64,000 nt of DNA, from assembly GCA_029216955.1 (NCBI GenBank), contig JANAVB010015600.1, positions 37,508,153 through 37,572,152 on the forward strand, given 5' to 3'. Made by a program: the position numbers and the translations under genes. The stretch comes from Iris pallida. Lineage: Eukaryota > Streptophyta > Magnoliopsida > Asparagales > Iridaceae. Positions 44,227 through 55,403 of this stretch are shown here, piece by piece. Under the pieces are notes generated by a model, which was not told where the DNA came from, did not search any database, and saw only the letters and a program-made list of their open reading frames with translations. Position 1 is the first letter of the stretch, and each line of letters starts with the position of its first letter.

Positions 44227-46824
44227 GGATTACGCTCCAGACCGCGTGACGATGGCTATAGCTTCCTCGATGTCTGTCGAGATTGTGTGGCAGGTCCTGA
44301 CTTTTCCACTTTTCTTCTTGAAGGTGGAAGATGGTGTGGGCTGAGTCACTTCTGACACCAAGTCTGGATGGATCCATATGACCTCCCCTCGTGATGTGCT
44401 GAGGGGTACTAGATCAGCAGCCTGATCTCGGGGGGGTAGAAGATTGGTAATCTCCATTATCGCCAGAGGGATGGGGACCACCCCGTCTTGAGTTTTCGTT
44501 GGAGGGAAGCTGCCGAATTGTACCGACACCATATTGGCTGCCACGGTTATCTCTTCGAAATCGATGGCCAGAGCGTTCGAATCGATGAGGTTTTGGATGT
44601 ACTGTTTCAGCTGGTAGCAATCGTGTGTAGCATGATGGACATAGCGATGATAATGGCAGTACTTTGGATTCTCCATCTCTGCCGGCCGCGGTTCCCATCT
44701 TGGTGGAGGAAGCTTGATTCTGTCTCCTTCTATGAGCATGTCCAAGATGGGCTTGACGTGATCGTCTTCGAAGGAGTACGTGATCTGCGGCCATTGTTTA
44801 ACTGCTGGCTTTGGCTCAGGTTTTTGTGCCGTGTCGGCCACCATAGCCTGCTTTCCTTTGCTATCCCAATTGTTGGAGGGGCTACCCCCATTATCGTTGT
44901 TGGGATGCTTGTCCTTGTTTTCTCCTTCCGAGATGTGCAATCCTAGTTGGCGAGCCTTTTTCAGTCGTTCTTCGGCGCTTGTGGCACTGATGATGGACGT
45001 CTTCCAATCCTTGAATTGACTTTCGCCCATCCAGAGACGGATCGTTAAAAGCAGTCTCTTTTGGTAAATTTCAATCAAGGAGGAATCGTGATTTCCGGAG
45101 GGCAGCTTCATGGCGGTTTGGCGGAACCGCTCAATGTAGTTCCTAGTCAGCTCCTTCTCCCCTTGGACGACATCCATGAGGGTGGACATGGTAACGTCCT
45201 GCCCTACTTCGTAGAATCTCTCCAAGAACATGCGCTTGAAGCCGACGAAGGAGTAGATACAGTTTTCCGGCAGATTGCGATACCAGTCGAAGACGACTCC
45301 TTCCAATGCCCCGACGAATAATCGTGTTAGAATAGCATCGTCATGGGGCAAATGGTCTGTGGTGACCTCGAAGTAAGTGATGTACCGACTTGCTGAGGTC
45401 TTGCCATCATAGGGATTGATATTGAACGGCTTATATCTTGGTGGGAATGGCACATCCCTCCATGCAGCGGGGTATGGTTGCCGTATTCTGAGGTCTTGGG
45501 AATTCTCTCGGGCGTGGAACATGGCTCGGAGCTCTTGGACCTCTCTTCTTACTTTGCGGGCTTCGTCCACGGCGGTGGGGGCCGTTGTTTCTGGAGGATT
45601 GTTGCCCGGGTTCGGTGTCGCTGAATTCGAGTCCGCATTGACCGCGGGACCCGTGCTGGTTGTGCCAGGCGTCCCTCCTTGCAGAGTTGGAAGGGCCACT
45701 TTAATCTCGTCTACAGATTTGACCAAAGCAAACAATATGGCTTTGAGACTGTCGATGCGCTGGCGATCACTGGAACCACCTTGGTTGCTGTCTGTCATGA
45801 ATACCGTTTTTACATGAGGAGAGGTAGACGGAGCGGTGGAGGAAGCGCCCTCCGAATCATACCCCTGAAGTGAGAAGTCGTCGGGGTATGTGGGTATGTT
45901 CCCTTCTGATTCAGACTCAGAAGGAACAGTACCCCCAATCTCCGAGTTCGTCTCGTCTTGGGAGTTGTGGATGTCCTCGGAGACGTCGAGATTTGCTACA
46001 TCTGATGGGAGAGTTGTCTTCTCCAGCTCGTCTTCTTGGAATATTGGGTCGCTGTGGAGGCTCGGAGGGGTGCTACCCCCAGCCTCAGTAACCCCCTACG
46101 TTATGGACGACGAATCTCCTACTGTAGCAGATTTCGTCTTAGAGCGAGTGCCTTAGAATACTCCGGTGGTGGGCACCCGCTTAGACGACAGTCTTTTAGT
46201 CGCAGTGGTTGAGATTTTTGGGCTGGGAATACTTGTCTTCTTCTCCCTTCCATCAGTGGGGACTTTCTGAGCAGAGTTATAAGATACGACGGGAAGTGCC
46301 TCGTCTTCTGAAGATGGTTGTCGCAGTCTTTGAAATACGGACTGCCGGCTTTTTTGTGCCGTCGCACTGTTGCAGCAGCAGTTGACGATGACTTGAGTGC
46401 AGTGGCGTCCGTGAGAGGACTTTTTGTACCCCGATGTGTCTTCTCTTTCCTTACGTTTGTGGAGGATAGCCTCACGCAAGTTAGATGGGACGAGGTCGAC
46501 CATTTCTGCTCCTGAAATTTTGGAAGACTTTTGCGAACCTCTCTGTCCGTCCGCCACTGGGGGCTGGACTCGAGTTGTTCTGCACAACTTCCCATCTGAG
46601 GCCCGTATAACGGTATGCGGGACGCTCGGATGGTCAGAAGGTAGATCAGCGGATCGAACTCGCCAGGCTCACGCTGCCTTAGACTTCTTCACTCTAGTGC
46701 GTAAGGGAACATAGTAGGAAGAGTCTAAGTGATACTGCAGAGAGTCAGACACGTCTTCTTGGGAGCACAAGAGATCAGGGCCATAAGAGAGGCGGTCGAA
46801 GACGGAACCGTGTAGAGTAGGCAT

Positions 46825-46990
46825 CATGCGGCTGTCTTCGGTAGTCTGTATGCGGTTGGCAGGCGTAGCCGCATAGGCCTTCTTCATGCGGCTGGGAGTC
46901 TCAGCTGCATGATTCTTCTTTATACGGCTGGATGATCTGGCCGCATGGATTTTCTTCATGCGGCTGGTGGATCCACCCTCATAAGCCTCC
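46825..46990 (-). repeat. Gag coding repeats with inverted GCCGCAT motifs (C)
   Basis: ATGCGGCT and AGCCGCAT-type copies alternate at about 36 bp per protein repeat. The encoded repeat is H/YAAx..SR[MI]KK. The arrangement mirrors A and B. Confidence 0.8.
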
Positions 46991-47384
46991 TGCATGTGGT
47001 TGGCAGGAGTGTTCGGCTTCTTCTTGGGACGCACAGAGTCACTCTTTGCCCCTGCAAGTCCAACATCGTAGTATTTTCCTTTGCCAGACTTGGGAACCGT
47101 AGAGTTCTTTATGGCTTGAAGTGGAGTCGTATGAGAATTGCCCTCGCCGTCTTGGGCAGCAGAGAGTATCCCGTCTAGAGCTTGTGGAGGAGCGAATGAC
47201 TTCGGCCTCCACTTGCAGCGAGTTTTCTTTGTGTGGGTTCGTTTCTGGATCGGGCCAGCACTTCCTTCAGAGAGCATCTCTTCGAATGCCTGTTGGTCGA
47301 AACGGACGACCATCTTCTGTTACGTGGAGCCAAGCTTGGCTGCATCCGACTGTGTCACCAACTCTTCAGCCGTGGAGAAGTTTG

Positions 47385-47402
47385 TCTCCAGCAGAGTCGC
47401 CA
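47385..47402 (-). other. Primer binding site of C
   Basis: TGGCGACTCTGCTGGAGA on the minus strand, three bases from the LTR end. It differs from A and B at one base, probably a later G-to-A mutation. Confidence 0.8.
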
Positions 47403-47405
47403 TCG

Positions 47406-48725
47406 TGTTTGCCATTGATTGTAAAAGTACAGAACAGTTTTATGGGAGGACTGAACTTAGACTCACAATACAAACTCACTTGTACAAAGAAAGCCTAGGG
47501 ACGAAAACCTAGGTACAGCAATCTAAGTACAATTGTTTATTTTAGATTCTGGGGGGTGACAATAGAGCTCGGAAAAGCGACGGCAGCTCTGCCTTACTCC
47601 TTGGACGATCGGTGTGTCGTCTTGGCTCCAGAAGATTTGCTCAACGTTGAAGAAATGCTATCTTTGCTCTCTCTCTGCTCTTCTCTCCAAGTACTCTGGT
47701 GCTCTCTCTGATCTCGAAAAGTGCTCCTGTGTGCGTCTCTCTCTGTGTGTGCGTATCTCTTTGTATCTCTCCTCTTTTTACAAGGGAATGGCACCCTGCT
47801 ATTTATAGGAATGGGGTGTGATCATTAGGGTTACAAATGATTGCTTCTAGGAGATGGCGGCGGCCTGTGGATTGGTCAATCTAGGCCATTAGTTTTGATT
47901 GTAATGAATCTGGACCATTAAGTATAGATTACACCAAATCTCATCAGCAATTAATACTGATTGGAATAAATCTTTCTCATAATGATCTTCTGATGTCTGC
48001 GAATAAATTTGATTTATTCTCCTGCCACGTGTCCCAGATTATTGAGATTTGACCCAATCTATAATTGCAATAAATCTGGGAGATTGATCGGCTTAGGACA
48101 CGTGTCTTAGGAGCCACTGGAGAGATCTGAACCGCATGAATATTGAGCCGCATAAGGTTTGGGCCGCATAAGGTTTGGGCCACGTGTCAGGGCTGCTCGG
48201 GTAATGGTCACCCCTCGAACCTTCAAACCGCATGGAGATGATCATTGCGAGCCGCATATAGATGCATCTGCCTGAGCCGTATGGAAATGGTCCTCTTGAG
48301 CCGCATGGGAAGGCCTCCGCTTGCCGCATGAGACTGTTTCGGCCTGAGCCGCATAGGACGGTTTCATTTTGAACTGCATGGGAAGTCTTCGCTCGAGCCG
48401 CATATGAACGTCCACGTGGCAAAGCTTTATAGATCTCGGGGGATTGTGTCAGAGATCTCTTTCTTTTCCCTAGAAGTCTGTCATTATGACAGAGTCATAA
48501 TTCCTTCCTCGTGTCAGGGCTGTCACTTTTGCAGAGTTGTCAGCCGTCAAAGTAATTAATGCAGCATGGGTTGGAGGGGAGGACTGTTATGCCACGTGTC
48601 TTCTGAGCCGTATGGAACATTTCAGACCGCATAGTTCCTGTGCCGCATAGTCTTTCCGTGCCGCATGGGCTGTTTAAGCCGCATGGGGTTCCCTGGCCGC
48701 ATGGGTCATTTTTCATGCTTCTACA
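47406..48725 (-). repeat. 5' LTR of C
   Basis: 1320 bp, TGTAGAAGCATG at 48725 to GGCAAACA at 47406. The TATA box (TATAAATAG) is at 47799-47807, minus strand. Compared with the 3' LTR, a short deletion near 48422 removes one of the two tandem G-boxes. GCCGCAT motifs fill 48125-48710. Confidence 0.92.
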
Positions 48726-51700
48726 ATCTTCAGTATGAGGCTCTCTTTGTTCAAACCGCTTCTCTTATTGCGCATCCAGCTGTTGGGCCCACGGCTCTAA
48801 TTCAAGGAGTTTAGGAAAGTCTTCACCTTCTTCGTAAGCATCAGCGAACACCATGTTGACAGACAAGACCTGCCTGAATACATCCCCGATGCTGATATCC
48901 GACTCAGAAGTTGGTGATCCGGTTGAGTGTGACTGCCAGTCGCATTCCTCATCTGAGCTCTCAGGGGTCGTTGTAGGCATAACATATCCCAGTCCGCATC
49001 GGGTCTTGTTGTAGTAGTCCTGTGGTTTGCCAGCCGGGACTGGCAACTTTAAAGGTAATCGTCGACCAGTGCCGTACTTCAAACCTGGCGTAGTCTCCAG
49101 ATCATACCCCTATTTTTTGCATGAGATATTTCGATTGGGGGCTATATAGATAGAGAGGCAGTCTCCCGGTGTCCGATTCGATATCGACTTCTTCTATGGT
49201 GAGGGGCTGCAAATTATTCTTCCGCCCGAAGATGATTGGATGATCCCCTCCCTCGATTATATAGTAAGCGTCTTCCGCGGGAGTGAGTTGATTTGCGGTG
49301 TAAACATTTGTCACCTGCGTATGTAGGTGAGTGCCTATACCGTGTTCCATAGCATACATTGTACAAAGCTTTTTAAGCTCGATGTAGTTCAAAGATAGCC
49401 CTTTATTGATGAAGTAAGGTATCTTTTCTAGCGGGATTACATCATCTGCGGATGGAACATCAGTGTGAGCGGCCACATACTTGGCCAGTTATGGTTCTTC
49501 TTCGGCCATCCCCTGTATAAATGAAGACTGAGAGGATGACTTGGGCAACTTGATTATCATGATTTCTGCTGGTGGAACAGAATGTGGAGTTGTTGGCAGA
49601 CTAGCGACCCCCAGTTTGGTACTCGATGCTGGGCGGGGAGTGGTTGGCTCCCTAGAAGCCCCAGACTTTCTATCGGGCTGACGATTCTTTTTGGGAAGGT
49701 GTATCGTCATTGGCTTGTCAGAGGGATTGAGATTTTCCTTTTGTGGCTGACCGACACTAGGCAGTCTGATTGTCAGTAGCTCCGTTGTGGGTCTTGGCGC
49801 TTGGCCGAACCTTGGCAGCCGGATTATCATTTGCTCATCTTGTGCCGAGAGGCTGATTGCGTCCTTACGCAGAGCGGCCGTAAGGGGTACGGACTTGCCA
49901 GGTTTACGAGCTTGGAGGTCGATCGTCAGAGGTTCTTCTGACCCTGTGGCCGTCTCAGTGCGAGCTTGTACATCTCCTTCACCAAGGTGCCTCTTCGACT
50001 TTTTGTATAGGCAGGAGTCTGAGTAGTAGGATTCGACCCCTTTGAAGGGATCGATGTCGGCAAATTCTGTCCTCACGAAGCCGTGTTTGTCGACATACTT
50101 GAAGCACTGGTGCAGCGTGGAAGGCACGATCATGTAATCATGTATCCAAGGGCGCCCAAGAGGATATTGTAGGAAGTGTCTGCATCTATGACATAACAGG
50201 TAACTTCTTACTGAAGATCGTCGATTTGGCACTTCAGATGAATCTTTCCAATCGGGTAGCTCATGTCCGAATTAAAACCACTGATGGCGGTGCTTGTTGG
50301 CATCAGGCGATGCATAGGAATGCGGAGATGATGTAACAGACCCTTCGGGATGATGCTTATGGAAGAACAAGGATCAATGTGCATCCGATCCACCTTTACG
50401 TTGTCGATGTATCTAGTGTAATATAATGGTCGATCGTGCAGGTTGGTTTTGATGAGCATATCCTGTGGAGTGAAGACAATATTGGACATCGTTCCTGTGC
50501 AAGCGCTATCTTGGAGATCTGCAGGCGGGCTCTCTCCCGTGAGGTTGACCTGAGCTAGATATGCGTCGGCGTTCTGGAGTGCGTCGCTCAAAGCCGCGCG
50601 AACATCCTTGGAGAGTCTCAGGAGCTCGTATAATGACAATTTGGCCGGTGTGTTGGCCAATTGCGCCAAGATGTCAAAGTTGTAGGGCCTTTCCAGCCCA
50701 TGAGGTGCCTCTTTTCGGAGGGATTTATCAAAGCGAGTCTCCTTCGGCCTAGGCTCGTCGGTCGTTGGAGGTTGGGAAGGTCCCGGAGTGTCAGCAGTGG
50801 CCGGCTGATGCTCTTCAGCCGAGTTATCTGGCGTAGGTTGGGATTGAGCACCAGACCGAGTGACGACAGCTGTGGCTTCTTCGACATCTGCCGAGATTGT
50901 GTGGCAGGATCTCACCTTTCTACTCTCCTTCTTGCCAATGGAGGGTGGTGTGGACTGAGTTACTTCTGGTACCAAATCTGGATGGACCCACATGACCTCC
51001 CCTCGTGACGTGGTGAGGGGTACCAGACCAGTAGCCCGATCTTGAGGAGGTGGAAGATTGGCAATCTCCATTGTCGCCCGAGGGATGGGTATCACGCCGT
51101 CTTGAGTCTCTGTCGGAGGGAAGCTGCCAAACTGTATGGACACCATGTTGGCAGCCACGGTTACCTTCTCAAAATCAATGGCCAGAGCCTTCGAATCAGT
51201 GAGATGTTGGATGTATCGCTTTAGTTGGTAGCAGTCGTGTGTAGCATGGTGGACGTAGCGGTGGTAATGGCAGTACTTTGGGTTCTCCATTTCTGCCGGC
51301 CGAGGTTCCCGTCTCGGTGGAGGGAGCTGAATTCTATCTCTTTGTATGAGCATATCCAAGATGGGCTTGACATGGACGTCTTCGAGGAGTAGGTCATTTA
51401 CGGCCATTACTTGTCTGCTAGTTTTGACTCAGGTTTCTGGGCTGTGTCGGCCACCATAGCCTGCTTTCCCATGTTGTCCCGATTGTTGGAGGAGCTACCC
51501 CTATTGTTGTTGTTGGTATTAGGATGCTTGCCCTTGTCCTCTCCCTCTGAGATGTGCAATCCCAGTTGGCGAGCCTTCTTCAACCTGTCCTCGGCGCTAG
51601 TGGCACTGATGATAAACGTCTTCCAGTCCTTAAATTGACTTTCACCCATCCAGAGGCTGATTGTTGGAAGCAGTCTCTTTTGGCAAATTTCAATTAAGGA

Positions 51701-51762
51701 GGAATCCGGATTACCGGACGGCAACTTCATGGCGGTTTGGCAGAACCGCTCAATATAGAATC
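48726..51762 (-). pseudogene. Gag end, protease and linker of B
   Basis: Reading leftward from D: the gag tail IERFCQTAMKLPSGNPDSSLIE near 51720, zinc-knuckle-like YCHYHRYVHHATHDCYQLKR near 51250, in-frame linker LERPYNFDILAQLANTPAKL near 50660, protease VDRMHIDPCSSISIIPKG near 50380, GRPWIHDYMIVP near 50150, LTIRLP repeats near 49760, and MQK..TTPGLKYGTGRRLPLKLP near 49060. The protease site reads D-P-C instead of D-P-G, a likely inactivating change. Stops or shifts occur near 51407, 50210, 49487 and about 49100. The left end (TSD ATCTT) is the insertion point of C; the coding frame continues at 29589. Confidence 0.88.
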
Positions 51763-52115
51763 TGTCACGACCCGCACCCATTGTAAGGGTACGAGAACGT
51801 AACAACGCCCAGCCTACGCCGCAGTGTCGGCGGTAGAACGCTGTCCTAGGTCAACATACATCTAACAATATCATTCTAAACAGTTTATACTCCCCGAAAT
51901 GGGGTGACATAGCAGTAGTAAACTCAATCACAACTAAGGAAGAGATAGCACGATATGAACAGAACTCAAGAAAATGAAATAGATGAAAGCAGTCTAAGAT
52001 AATCCCAGCAATATCCAACAGTACAAGGTCTCAAATAAAAGAATATATACAAACTGAACTCCAGAATAAGTCTAACTAGAACATGTCTCCAGACTACAAA
52101 TGATAAACAGCCTAA

Positions 52116-52304
52116 CTAATCTAGCCTAGGCAGTCGGGGAATATCCTCAGCTAGAGCTGGGTCCTCCTGAGGGTCCAGCTCGCAGGTGTCATCTAAGGCT
52201 GCCCCGTAGTAAGTATCCAGACCAGCCTCCTCCTCGTCCTCTGTAATATTTTCAACAGGTCCAGTCAGGACAGGAGCGAGCACAATACATCTCATGCAGT
52301 TCAT
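52116..52304 (-). other. Acidic micro-ORF in LTR D
   Basis: A 62-codon ORF (start MNCMRCIVLAPVLTG) continues with an acidic stretch and LDTYYGAALDDTCELDPQEDPA. At the same relative position, LTR F (61040-61156) encodes LFEDEMLCVSYYGTDFEDL, and LTR E ends with EPVPEDPAYFYL. The shared E-D-E..YYG..D pattern between otherwise diverged LTRs suggests selection on protein, in the leader of the transcript. The function is unknown and translation unproven. Confidence 0.45.
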
Positions 52305-54605
52305 ATCATGTCAGGAAATATAAAGCAGGCAATAGAATAAAATACATGAAACGCTGTAAGAAGATGTACATGTAAACAGGAGAGATATTTGATAACTGGA
52401 AATATATGTATACATGATAAGTAAGAACTGTAAGTGACTAGTGATTTAGAGTATGAGATGGCATGTAATTGGCTTAGGTTGTACATGATGAACATGAAAA
52501 GTAACAGAGTGTACATGATGGATAAATCACATGGCCATTTATACTCACCCCTACCCACAATCAATACACAAGGATCTGTTCAAGTTACGTTACGGACATG
52601 ATGTTTTGGTTATACAAGAGACACATGGGCAAACACGAGCGTACATGAAAGAACATGAGAGTACATGAACGTACATGTAAGAACATGAGAGAACATGAGT
52701 GTACATGAATAACGCAGAAGCAAGGAATACATGATGTACATGAAACACATGTCATAAAGTATCCGATGCGCCCGCTAAGGGGGATAACATCCCAAGAAGA
52801 GATCCATATAGTACCAATCCGTGATGATAACGTGACAGCATCAAGTAAAAGTAATCTAGAGCGAGAATATAAATCGTGACAAGTATGAAACGATCAGAGA
52901 ATGTACTCGCCTGTAACTGAGTGTCCGGTATGAAACGTACTGTCCAAGGAGTGGTGTCTGGCTCCTAATCAGAACAGCACAAGTCACAACAAGTCCAGAA
53001 TATCAAAATGGAGTCCTACTATGCATTCTATATGATTCTAAGTCAATCTAGGCCAAAGTCAACTCTTGGTCAACTTTGGTCAACCCTAGAAGTTAAACTA
53101 GGTCAACCAAGTCTAGTGGAGTCTAAACTAGACTATTTCCATCTATACTAGCTAGCACCAATCCTATCAAGGCTAAGCAAGCCTATACTAGTCACATCAT
53201 AAAATAGCCTAGCTAATTTCTAGACTCTTAACAATCACTATCTCACTAACCACCACACATGAGCATCACAATATATACTACCAAAATCTAGACTAAAGTA
53301 ACCCTACATCACTAGTTACAAGAAAGTTTATACCAATATATGCACTCACACACATTATAGAATTCACACATACATGTAGTGTTCTAACAACTAGCCTACC
53401 ACAATACTTAACAATTAGGAAAATAGAGAGAGAGCTAGTGGTGTGTGTGTGTGTCAATGTATAATAGGAATTAAGTGTGTATGATGTGTATTAGCAATAA
53501 GTGTGTAGGAATAATGGCTTGTGTGTGGATGTGGGCAGTGTCCAGGAATCAGCAGCCAGGAAAATACTCTAGTGTGTGGAGGAAAAATGAATACTGTGGC
53601 AGGAATTACAAGTGACAGTGAGCAGGAATAAAATAGGCTTGTGTGTGTAGGCAATAGTGTATAAGGGTAATGTGTATGAACATTGGGTGTGTGCAGGAAA
53701 ATATGACAGTGCAGGGAACAAACAGTGTGCAGGAATCAGTGTCAAAGTGTGCAGGAAAATAAAATATGTCATCAGGAATAATGTGACAGTATGCAGGAAA
53801 TAGAAACAGTGAAGGAAAGTACCCAGGAAAACAGTAAGGAAGAAAAGAAAGGGAAAACAACATTGTTCTTCAAACTCAGTTTTGCAAAAGAGTGTAACCC
53901 TCTGGTATATCCAAGTATCCACTCTCAGGTTTTTTTTTTTAAACAAAACTCAGGAATCACTTGACAGTGAACACAGGTTATCTCAAGTTTTATTTGCAGC
54001 AAACATTTCATCCTGTGACAGTAATAATTAAAGAAAAGGAAATCTATTCATGTATTTAAATCTCAGTTAACACTCAAGTTAACCCATTCAATATCCCATA
54101 CCCAAATCAAGGTCCACACAATCACCAAACATCCCAAAACTTGAACTATAGTTAGGCAGTATATAGGAGAACATGTTTGATCTATAAAAACATGAAATTA
54201 TCAATAAATACAGGTGAAATAACCAATCAAAACCCAATGTGAAATCTGGAAACAATGACTGATACAACATATCATTTCAGACTTGCCAACTTGCCAGAAA
54301 ACCCATTTACAGTTCACCAATATATCAATTCAATACCAAGCTTAGCCATGGTGAGCTAATGCATATAGGGAAAACATAATCAGAGTTCAACTTAGCAATT
54401 TAACATCAATATTAGGATTAAACTCCCTGAACAATATCAATTTAGAATCTGGAAATGTACAGGAAAACTAATGGATTGTATCAGACATTTGGTCCCATGA
54501 GGAAATCGATTAACTAGTTAATTAATCATGAATCTACTGATTAGAAAAATGGATATAACCCTCGTGCACAACCCCACACAACATCTCGTATCACCCCAAG
54601 GCCTG

Positions 54606-55070
54606 ACACGGCGTGTCCACATTCAAAAACTCAAAATAACACACACAGTGACAGTGCAGAACAAGGAGTGACTCGTGCGTCGAGGATTTCTCGCTCGAAA
54701 CGCGTGGGCCCATGAAACTTGACACATGGAGTGTCAGTGGGTGCCCCGTGGCTCCCATAAAGTTTTGTGTCCAGAGGGTTTGTGTCGTGTCCGCTACAGG
54801 GCCCGATAGGCAGGGGATCCCTGTAGCAGCGCGCGGCCGTGTGCACGCGCGTGTCCACAGCAAGAAATCGACACAGGACGACACGGAAACTAGGACACAA
54901 GGACAGGAAACCAAAGGGTGGACCTAAAACCTATTTCCTATTCAAAGAGAATGGATTAACATGATCGACCTGCCCTCTGTGGCATTTGATCGAACACCCT
55001 GTCCAGGACACTGATACGTGTCCAGAATGGACACGAATCATTCGATACTGGACACGAATCCATTCCTGAC
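54606..55070. repeat. GGACAC/GTGTCC motif cluster in LTR D
   Basis: At least eight copies of GTGTCC or GGACAC occur in both orientations (near 54612, 54767, 54787, 54849, 54894, 55006, 55019, 55028 and 55048), several as GGACACGAAT. The cluster lies in U3, upstream of the LTR's transcribed part, where the Tat LTRs and E carry GCCGCAT arrays. Confidence 0.6.
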
Positions 55071-55395
55071 CTTAGGGGGATCACTTAGGGTTTCTATTGA
55101 TGAAGATTATCAGGAGTTTAATGGAGTAATGAGGGTAATACCTATTGATGCACAATGAATAGAAAAGTCCTCAAATGGAAGAAACTCCTCAAGCCTCCAA
55201 GCTCCACAAATTGTTATTTCCCTACAAATAAAATATACCAGCAGCAAGAGAAAGAAATTTAGGTCCTAATGGAATTGGTTTGAAGGAAAAAGGATTTGAA
55301 ATGGATTTCTTATGATTTTTGAAAGATGGAACTCACCTCCTTCCTTAGAAATTTGCTAGAACCCTAAAAGAGGCTAGCCCAAAAAACTAGGAGTG

Positions 55396-55403
55396 TATTT
55401 ATA
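55396..55403 (-). promoter_or_regulatory. TATA box of LTR D
   Basis: TATAAATA on the minus strand, about 565 bp after the LTR start. Confidence 0.5.

Larger units (their letters stand above)
44227..47415 (-). pseudogene. Gag of C
   Basis: The start ATG at 47415-47413 lies in the last bases of the 5' LTR (MANTMATLL), as in A and B. The 12-residue repeats (HAAR..SRIKK, HAAE..SRMKKA) span about 46990-46825. The gag domain, within the 45798-44230 frame, has WRDVPFPPRYKPFNINPYDG near 45440 and FDWYRNLPENCIYSFVGFK near 45280. The zinc-knuckle-like YCHYHRYVHHATHDCYQLKQ is near 44650. Stops at 47314 (CAA to TAA), about 46667 (CGA-type to TGA), about 46153 (CAA to TAA), one near 46100 and 44227 (CAA to TAA) break the frame. 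Confidence 0.88.
29590..48725 (-). mobile_element. C: Tat-lineage LTR retrotransposon with a PMD passenger gene (19.1 kb)
   Basis: The 3' LTR is 29590-30923 and the 5' LTR 47406-48725, with TSD ATCTT at 29585-29589 and 48726-48730 inside B pol. Without the copia-like solo LTR and its TSD the element is about 17.6 kb, roughly 4 kb longer than A or B. The extra length is almost entirely the large antisense gene at 31390-37600. Gag-pol occupies 47415 down to 38797 on the minus strand, followed by tandem repeats (38790-37735). Partial LTR comparison by eye shows a few percent divergence. Multiple stops make pol non-functional, although the RT YVDD and integrase core acids are kept. Confidence 0.93.
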
